A stretch of DNA of 64,000 nucleotides from JAHJQZ01 sp963676075 (lineage in GTDB: Bacteria; Pseudomonadota; Alphaproteobacteria; Rhizobiales; Devosiaceae): positions 248,001-312,000 of the forward strand of contig CAXXNZ010000031.1 of the NCBI GenBank assembly GCA_963676075.2, in the 5' to 3' direction. The first letter of the stretch is position 1; each line of letters begins with the position of its first letter. The notes below the pieces were generated by a model, which did no database searches, was not told the DNA's origin, and saw only the letters and a list, made by a program, of their open reading frames with translations. Of the stretch, positions 58,294 to 64,000 are shown in pieces. The position numbers and the translations under genes were made by a program.

Positions 58294-59322
58294 ATGGCAA
58301 AGACACGTATTGCCCTTGTCGGTCTCGGAATGGTCGTCGCACCACATGCGAAATCCATGGTCGATCTGAGCGAGGAGGTTGAGGTTGCCTGGGCCTTCTC
58401 GCCCGACAAGGCCCATCGCGACGCCGTTGCCGCAACATTCGGATTCCCGGTTTGCGACAGCCTCGACACCATCCTTGCCGATGACAGCGTCGATGCGGTC
58501 GACATCATGACGCCGGCGGGCACGCATCGTGACGTGGCACTTGCCGCGGCCAGGGCGGGCAAGCACGTGCTGACTGAAAAGCCGCTCGAGATTTCGACCG
58601 CCCGCGCCGTCGAAATGGTCGAGGGCTGCCGCGAAGCGGGCGTCACCATGGGGGTTGTGTTGCAGCACCGCTTCCGGCCCGCCGGCATGCGCCTGCGCGA
58701 AATTTTCGCCGCGGGCGAACTCGGCGCCATTGTCGGCTGTTCGACAGTGATCCGCCTGTGGCGGCCGCAATCCTATTACGACGAGCCGGGCAGGGGCACA
58801 TTCGCCCGCGATGGCGGCGGCGTGCTGATGTCACAGGGCATCCACACGCTCGATCTGATGCTGTCGCTTGCCGGCCCCATTACCGATGTCACCGGTTTTG
58901 CGACCACAACGCCGGTACATCGCATGGAAACCGAGGATATGGTCGCTGCCGCCGTGCGTTTCGACAACGGGGCTTTCGGAACGATCGATGCGACGACGGC
59001 GGCCTATCCCGGTTTCCATGAGGAGATCACCTTCGCCTGCGAAAAGGGCACAGCCGTGCTGCGCGGCACCGAACTGCGCGTCGAATTCCAGGACGGGCGG
59101 ACCGAGCATGTCGCCCCCGACAATTCCGCCGGCGGCACCGGAGCCGATCCCATGGCCTTCCCGCATGACTACCACCGCGCCGTGATTGCCGATTTCGTCA
59201 CGGCAATCCGCACGGGCGGCAAGCCGCGCGTCACCGGCGACGAAGCTCTGAGGGTACATCGGCTGATCGATGCCCTGATCGAGACGGGACGGGTCGGCGC
59301 GCCGGTCAAGGTAGATCAGTGA
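58294..59322 (+). CDS. Gfo/Idh/MocA-family NAD(P)-dependent oxidoreductase
   Basis: Oxidoreductase of 342 residues with Rossmann motif (RIALVGLGMVVAPHAKSM), catalytic Lys in HVLTEKPLEIS, and the substrate-domain segments GGGVLMSQGIHTLDLMLSLAGP and EDMVAAAVRFDNGAFGTIDATTA. ATG 58294 is used because GTGAGGA lies upstream; an in-frame GTG 15 bp earlier is part of that site. It follows the TRAP permease by 34 bp, so its substrate is probably the acid or sugar imported by that system. Confidence 0.87.
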   Translation: MAKTRIALVGLGMVVAPHAKSMVDLSEEVEVAWAFSPDKAHRDAVAATFGFPVCDSLDTILADDSVDAVDIMTPAGTHRDVALAAARAGKHVLTEKPLEISTARAVEMVEGCREAGVTMGVVLQHRFRPAGMRLREIFAAGELGAIVGCSTVIRLWRPQSYYDEPGRGTFARDGGGVLMSQGIHTLDLMLSLAGPITDVTGFATTTPVHRMETEDMVAAAVRFDNGAFGTIDATTAAYPGFHEEITFACEKGTAVLRGTELRVEFQDGRTEHVAPDNSAGGTGADPMAFPHDYHRAVIADFVTAIRTGGKPRVTGDEALRVHRLIDALIETGRVGAPVKVDQ

Positions 59323-59486
59323 CCCTATAGAGCCGGCATTGGCGACGGCGGGATTCCGTCGCCGCCGCATTCCCCACATCTCTGCAGCTCGTGTGCAGTC
59401 GATATCTTGCTATCGTGCCTGCCAGCGGATTGTGCAGTTCGCCGTTTTGTGTGACCTTTAGGCAAGCCCCTCAAGCCGGAGCTGCC

Positions 59487-62400
59487 ATGTCGATCAAAGC
59501 GGCGATTCGCCACCTCACCCATTACCGCTACGACCGACCGGTTTCGCTCGGCCCGCAGACAATACGCCTGCGTCCGGCGCCGCATTCGCGCACGCGGGTC
59601 ATCTCGCATGCGCTGAAGGTCGGCCCCGAGCCGCATTTCGTCAATCACCAGCAGGACCTCTACGGCAACTGGCTTGCGCGCTACGTCTTCCCTGAGCCGG
59701 TCGCCGAACTGAAGATCGAGGTCGACCTTGTCGCCGACATGTCGGTGTTCAACCCGTTCGATTTCTTCGTCGAGGACACGGCGGAGACCTGGCCCTTCGC
59801 CTATAGCGACGACATCGCGCCGGATCTCGCCATCTACACGCGCACCGAGCCGCTGACGCCGGAGGTCCAGGCCTTCCTCGATACACTGGATTGGAGCGAG
59901 CAGCGCACCGTCGACATGCTCGTCGGGCTGAATGCCCGGATCGCCAATTCCGTCAAATATATCATCCGTATGGAGCCGGGCGTTCAGACGCCGGAACAGA
60001 CCCTTTCCATCGGTTCCGGCTCCTGCCGGGATTCGAGCTGGCTGCTGGTGCAGGTCTTGCGCCATCTCGGTTTCGCGGCGCGGTTCGTCTCGGGCTATCT
60101 CATCCAGCTCAAGCCGGATGTCGTCTCGCTCGATGGCCCGGCCGGCACCGATCACGATTTCACCGACCTGCATGCCTGGGTCGAGGCCTATATCCCCGGC
60201 GCCGGCTGGATCGGGCTCGATCCGACCTCTGGTCTTCTGACCGGGGAGAGCCACATCCCGCTGGCGGCGACGCCGCATTACCGCAATGCCGCGCCGATCT
60301 CGGGCAGCGCCAGTTTTGCCGAGGTCGATTTCTCCTTCGACATGCAGGTGACCCGTGTCGCCGAGCATCCGCGCGTCACCAAGCCGTTCTCCGACGAGGC
60401 CTGGACGGCGCTCGACACCCTCGGGCAGGATGTCGACAAGGTGTTGGAAGACAACGACGTGCGCCTGACCATGGGCGGCGAACCGACCTTCGTGTCGATC
60501 GACGATTTCGAAAGCGAGGAGTGGAACACCGCTGCCGTCGGTCCGACCAAGCGCCAGCGTGCCGACATGCTGATCCGGCGTCTGCGCGATCGCTTCGCGC
60601 CGGGCGGGTTCCTACATTACGGGCAGGGCAAATGGTATCCCGGAGAGTCGCTGCCGCGCTGGACCTTCTCGCTTTACTGGCGCCGAGACGGCAAGCCGAT
60701 CTGGCACGATGCCGATCTGATTGCCGAGGAACGTTCTGACGACCGCATCGACGAGAACCCCGGCGCCAAGACCGATGCAGGCAAGGCCGAGGTGCTGCTC
60801 AAGACCGTCGCCGAAACGCTCGGCGTCGAACCGGACTATGTCGCCCCGGCCTATGAGGACCCGGCCGAGTGGATCGTCAAGGAAGGCAATCTTCCCGACA
60901 ATGTCAGTCCAGAAAACTCGCAGCTCGACGATCCGGAAGAGCGTCACCGCATCGCCACCGTCTTCGCACGCGGGCTGACCAAGCCCTCCGGCTTCGTGCT
61001 GCCGATCCAGCGCTGGCAGGCCGAGGCCAAGCCGGCGCAGCGCTGGCAGTCCGAGAAATGGAAGACGCGGCGCGGCAATCTCTATCTCGTGCCGGGCGAC
61101 AGTCCTGTCGGCTATCGCCTGCCGCTCGGCGCACTGCCCTATGTGCCGCCGACGCACTATCCATATGTGACCAATGCCGACCCAACCATGCCGAAGGGCC
61201 CGTTGCCGGATTTCTTCAGCGAGGATGGCGCCGGCGGAGACGGTGCGGAGATCGTGCCCGAACAGCGGCCCGAGCAATCCGTTGCCAGCTTCACCGCCGC
61301 CGAACCGGTGCAGGAGCGCATCGAGCAGATGCTCGGCGAACTCGACGGCGCCGTGCGCACGGCAATGTCGGTCGAGGTGAGGGGCGGGCGATTGTGCGTG
61401 TTCATGCCGCCGGTCGAGCATCTCGAGGACTTCCTCGAACTGGTGACCGCCGTCGAGCGGGCGGCCAAGGCGCTCAATCTGCGCGTTCATGTCGAGGGTT
61501 ATCCGCCGCCGGTCGATCCGCGTCTCAACGTCATTCGTGTTGCGCCCGATCCCGGGGTCATAGAGGTCAATATCCATCCGGCATCGACCTGGGCCGATTG
61601 TGTTGCCACCACCGAGGCGGTCTATGAAGAAGCGCGCCAAACCCGGCTTGGCGCAGAGAAATTCATGATCGACGGACGCCACACCGGCACCGGTGGCGGC
61701 AATCATGTCGTCGTAGGCGGCGCGACGCCGATGGATTCGCCCTTCCTCAGGCGGCCAGACCTCTTGAAGAGCCTAATCCTCCACTGGCAGCGCCATCCCG
61801 CGCTCAGCTATCTGTTCTCGGGCCTGTTTATCGGGCCGACGAGCCAGGCGCCGCGTATCGACGAGGCGCGTCACGACTCGCTTTATGAACTCGAAATTGC
61901 CCTCAGCCAGATCCCCAATCCGAGCGCCGACGCTTCGGCGCTGCCATGGGTGCCGGACCGGTTGTTGCGCAATGTTCTGACCGATGTCACCGGCAACACC
62001 CACCGCGCCGAAATCTGCATCGATAAGCTCTATTCGCCCGACGGCCCGACCGGACGTCTCGGACTCGTCGAGTTTCGCGGTTTCGAGATGCCGCCGGATG
62101 CCCGCATGAGCCTGGCCCAGCAGGTGTTGCTGCGCACTCTGATCGCTCGGTTCTGGAAAGACCCGATTTCGGGGCCACTCACCCGCTGGGGCACGGCCCT
62201 TCACGACCGCTTCATGCTTGAGCACTTCGTCTGGACCGATTTCCTCGAAGTGCTCGGCGATCTCGAGCAGCACGGCTTCAAGCTCAGGCCCGACTGGTAC
62301 GAGGCGCAGCGCGAGTTCCGCTTCCCCTTCTGCGGCGAGGTCGAATACGAAGGCGTGTCGCTCGAGTTGAGGCAGGCGCTCGAACCCTGGCACGTTCTGG

Positions 62401-62870
62401 GGGAAACCGGCGCTATCGGCGGCACGGTGCGCTACACCGATTCCTCTACCGAACGTATGCAGGTGCGGCTCGCCGGCGCCGATCCCGACCGCTATGCCGT
62501 TACCTGCAATGGCAGGCGGGTGCCGCTGAGCCGTGTCGCGGAAAACGGCATGTCGGTCGGCGCAGTGCGCTACAAGGCCTGGCAACCGGCCGCGGCATTG
62601 CACCCGATCCTCAAGGTTGATGCGCCGCTGCGGTTCGACATTTTCGACACTTGGTCGGGGCGGGCGCTCGGCGGCTGCGTTTATCATGTCGCCCATCCGG
62701 GCGGGCGCAACTATGAGACCTTCCCGGTCAATGGCTACGAGGCCGAAGCACGGCGGCTGGCGCGATTCGAAGCCCATGGCCATACTGCCGGCAGCTACGT
62801 GCCACCTCAGGAGGTGCGCCATCCCGAATTCCCCTATACGTTAGACCTGAGACGGCCCGCGGGAGTCTGA
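59487..62870 (+). CDS. Transglutaminase-like / DUF2126 protein
   Basis: Large cytoplasmic protein of 1127 residues. Residues 1-300 form a bacterial transglutaminase-like protease/ligase domain with N-terminal beta-sandwich (IRHLTHYRYDRPVSLGPQ) and a complete triad Cys180 (GSGSCRDSSW), His229 (DLHAWVEA), Asp245 (GLDPTSG). From about 320 to the end is DUF2126 (DVRLTMGGEPTFVSIDDFES; GRHTGTGGGNHVVVGG; VWTDFLEVLGDLEQHGFKL), which has features of a glutamine-synthetase-like ligase in published comparisons. These genes co-occur with CP-ATP-grasp and alpha-E proteins and are thought to make or process a peptide or amide. ATG 59487 follows CGGAG. Confidence 0.9.
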   Translation: MSIKAAIRHLTHYRYDRPVSLGPQTIRLRPAPHSRTRVISHALKVGPEPHFVNHQQDLYGNWLARYVFPEPVAELKIEVDLVADMSVFNPFDFFVEDTAETWPFAYSDDIAPDLAIYTRTEPLTPEVQAFLDTLDWSEQRTVDMLVGLNARIANSVKYIIRMEPGVQTPEQTLSIGSGSCRDSSWLLVQVLRHLGFAARFVSGYLIQLKPDVVSLDGPAGTDHDFTDLHAWVEAYIPGAGWIGLDPTSGLLTGESHIPLAATPHYRNAAPISGSASFAEVDFSFDMQVTRVAEHPRVTKPFSDEAWTALDTLGQDVDKVLEDNDVRLTMGGEPTFVSIDDFESEEWNTAAVGPTKRQRADMLIRRLRDRFAPGGFLHYGQGKWYPGESLPRWTFSLYWRRDGKPIWHDADLIAEERSDDRIDENPGAKTDAGKAEVLLKTVAETLGVEPDYVAPAYEDPAEWIVKEGNLPDNVSPENSQLDDPEERHRIATVFARGLTKPSGFVLPIQRWQAEAKPAQRWQSEKWKTRRGNLYLVPGDSPVGYRLPLGALPYVPPTHYPYVTNADPTMPKGPLPDFFSEDGAGGDGAEIVPEQRPEQSVASFTAAEPVQERIEQMLGELDGAVRTAMSVEVRGGRLCVFMPPVEHLEDFLELVTAVERAAKALNLRVHVEGYPPPVDPRLNVIRVAPDPGVIEVNIHPASTWADCVATTEAVYEEARQTRLGAEKFMIDGRHTGTGGGNHVVVGGATPMDSPFLRRPDLLKSLILHWQRHPALSYLFSGLFIGPTSQAPRIDEARHDSLYELEIALSQIPNPSADASALPWVPDRLLRNVLTDVTGNTHRAEICIDKLYSPDGPTGRLGLVEFRGFEMPPDARMSLAQQVLLRTLIARFWKDPISGPLTRWGTALHDRFMLEHFVWTDFLEVLGDLEQHGFKLRPDWYEAQREFRFPFCGEVEYEGVSLELRQALEPWHVLGETGAIGGTVRYTDSSTERMQVRLAGADPDRYAVTCNGRRVPLSRVAENGMSVGAVRYKAWQPAAALHPILKVDAPLRFDIFDTWSGRALGGCVYHVAHPGGRNYETFPVNGYEAEARRLARFEAHGHTAGSYVPPQEVRHPEFPYTLDLRRPAGV

Positions 62871-62875
62871 GACGA

Positions 62876-64000
62876 GTGGAAAACCCGGAATCGAGCAGGA
62901 CCGACGATCCCGTCGCGGGCCTTCTGGCGCGCTACATCCGCATGCCGGGTGTGCCGGATGAAATGATCGGCTCCGATGGCGGGTTGCGCCCGGTCTGGGC
63001 GAAATTCATTCCCGGACTGGCGGCATTTTCCGAGGACGCCTTGGCAGCGCGGCAGGCACGCGGCGATCGCTATCTGCGCGATGCCGGTGTGTTTTTCCGC
63101 CAGTACGGTCCGGACACCCCGGTCGAGCGCGATTGGCCATTGAGCCACATGCCGGTGCTGATCGGCGAAGACGAGTGGGCGGGGATCGAAGCCGGCCTGA
63201 TCCAGCGCGCCGAGCTGCTGGAGCGGGTGGTCGCCGACATTTACGGTGACAACCGTTTGGTCGCTGACGGACACCTGCCGCCCGAACTGGTTGCCGGCAA
63301 TCCCGAATGGCTACGCCCGCTGGTCGGTGTCGCTCCGCGCGGCGGGCATTTCCTTCATTTCCTTGCCTTCGATATCGGACGCGGGCCGAACGGGGCGTGG
63401 TGGGTGCTCGGCGACCGGGCGCAAGCGCCCTCGGGCGCCGGGTTTGCGCTCGAAAACCGCATCGCCACGGCGCGGTCCTTTTCCGAGCTTTACGCCGATC
63501 TCAACGTCCAGCGTCTTGCCGGCTTTTTCAAAACCTTCCGTGAAGCGCTCTATCGGCTTCGCGGGTCGGACGAAGCCCGCATCGCCGTGCTGACGCCCGG
63601 CCCGATGAACGACACCTATTTCGAGCATGCCTATCTCGCTCGCTATCTCGGACTGATGCTGCTCGAAGGCGAGGATCTGACGGTCAGGAACGGCGAGGTG
63701 ATGGTCAGGACCGTCGCCGGTTTACGCCCGGTCAGCGTGCTGTGGCGCCGGCTCGATGCCAACTGGATCGATCCGCTCGAACTCGAACAGGACTCCCGCC
63801 TCGGTACGCCCGGCATGGTTGATGCGTTAAGGGCGAAATCGGTGACCATGCTCAACGCCCTGGGGTCCGGTGTCATCGAGGCACGCGCTTTCCTCGCCTT
63901 TCTGCCACGCATTTCCGAGGCGCTGACCGGTGAGCCGCTGGCCTTGCCCAATCTTGCCACCTGGTGGTGCGGGCAGCAAAGCGAGCGCGATCATGTTATG
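62876..64000 (+). CDS. Circularly permuted ATP-grasp protein (partial, truncated by window end)
   Basis: Open frame of 375 codons from GTG 62876, five bases after the upstream stop, to the right edge. VRNGEVMVRTVAGLRPVSVLWRRLDANWIDPLELEQDSRLG and ARYLGLMLLEGEDL belong to the CP_ATPgrasp_2 (COG2308, DUF404/407) family, in which the ATP-grasp lobes are permuted. TYFEHAYLARYLG and FLPRISEALTGEPLALPNLATWWCGQ are also typical. GGGAG lies about 12 bp before the GTG. Tight coupling to the transglutaminase-DUF2126 gene is the common arrangement; an alpha-E (DUF403) domain probably follows beyond the window. Confidence 0.85.
   Translation, partial: MENPESSRTDDPVAGLLARYIRMPGVPDEMIGSDGGLRPVWAKFIPGLAAFSEDALAARQARGDRYLRDAGVFFRQYGPDTPVERDWPLSHMPVLIGEDEWAGIEAGLIQRAELLERVVADIYGDNRLVADGHLPPELVAGNPEWLRPLVGVAPRGGHFLHFLAFDIGRGPNGAWWVLGDRAQAPSGAGFALENRIATARSFSELYADLNVQRLAGFFKTFREALYRLRGSDEARIAVLTPGPMNDTYFEHAYLARYLGLMLLEGEDLTVRNGEVMVRTVAGLRPVSVLWRRLDANWIDPLELEQDSRLGTPGMVDALRAKSVTMLNALGSGVIEARAFLAFLPRISEALTGEPLALPNLATWWCGQQSERDHVM

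Overview
The window looks like chromosomal DNA of a GC-rich alphaproteobacterium, most likely of the order Hyphomicrobiales (Rhizobiales). The reasons are the very high density of ABC and TRAP importers with a matching regulator beside each, families of small palindromic intergenic repeats of the rhizobial RIME type, and the transglutaminase-DUF2126 / circularly permuted ATP-grasp gene pair at the right end. A full-length adhE is uncommon in this order and suggests a facultatively fermentative lineage. The genus cannot be decided from the sequence. No rRNA, tRNA, insertion sequence, prophage or CRISPR array was recognised.

Layout. 1-3.3 kb: a peptide importer split around an XRE-cupin regulator (DppB-like permease leftwards, regulator plus binding protein rightwards). 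3.3-4.4 kb: a MerR regulator and a divergent CDF-type metal exporter. 4.6-8.5 kb: an iron-siderophore importer (binding protein, two FecCD permeases, ATPase). 8.5-16.2 kb: an IclR regulator, a GH105 unsaturated rhamnogalacturonyl hydrolase, a CUT1 sugar importer and an oxidoreductase, probably a pectin (rhamnogalacturonan) oligosaccharide locus. 16.6-19.2 kb: a two-gene module of a membrane-anchored Swt1-type HEPN protein and a secreted coiled-coil / beta-sandwich / SH3 protein. 19.4-26.3 kb: a Tat-exported DUF362 protein, adhE and a GH94 glycoside phosphorylase. 26.3-32.2 kb: a phosphorelay island with a MASE1-CHASE-PAS histidine kinase and three response-regulator proteins that lack DNA-binding outputs.

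32.8-40.2 kb: a LacI-controlled sugar catabolism locus (sugar-phosphate isomerase-like protein, oxidoreductase, LacI, CUT2 importer) whose members share a 14-bp palindromic operator. 40.4-42.4 kb: a degenerate MYG1-family ORF and a lone CRISPR-associated ring-nuclease (Cas_NE0113) gene with no cas neighbours. 42.6-50.6 kb: a large palindromic repeat, then a second LacI locus (aldo-keto reductase, LacI, CUT1 importer, VOC protein, xylose-isomerase-like protein) with its own pair of operators. 50.7-52.5 kb: an XRE-cupin regulator with a well-resolved self-regulated promoter, driving an AzlCD amino-acid exporter. 52.6-59.3 kb: an aldehyde dehydrogenase, a GntR/FCD regulator, a TRAP importer with fused DctQM and an oxidoreductase. 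59.5-64 kb: a transglutaminase-DUF2126 protein and a truncated CP-ATP-grasp protein.

Most of the window is scavenging metabolism: each importer sits with a local repressor, and several repressors have visible paired operators. The parts that do not fit this plan, and that deserve attention, are the HEPN/SH3 pair, the orphan ring nuclease beside a catalytically decayed MYG1 relative, and the structured repeats placed inside transporter operons.
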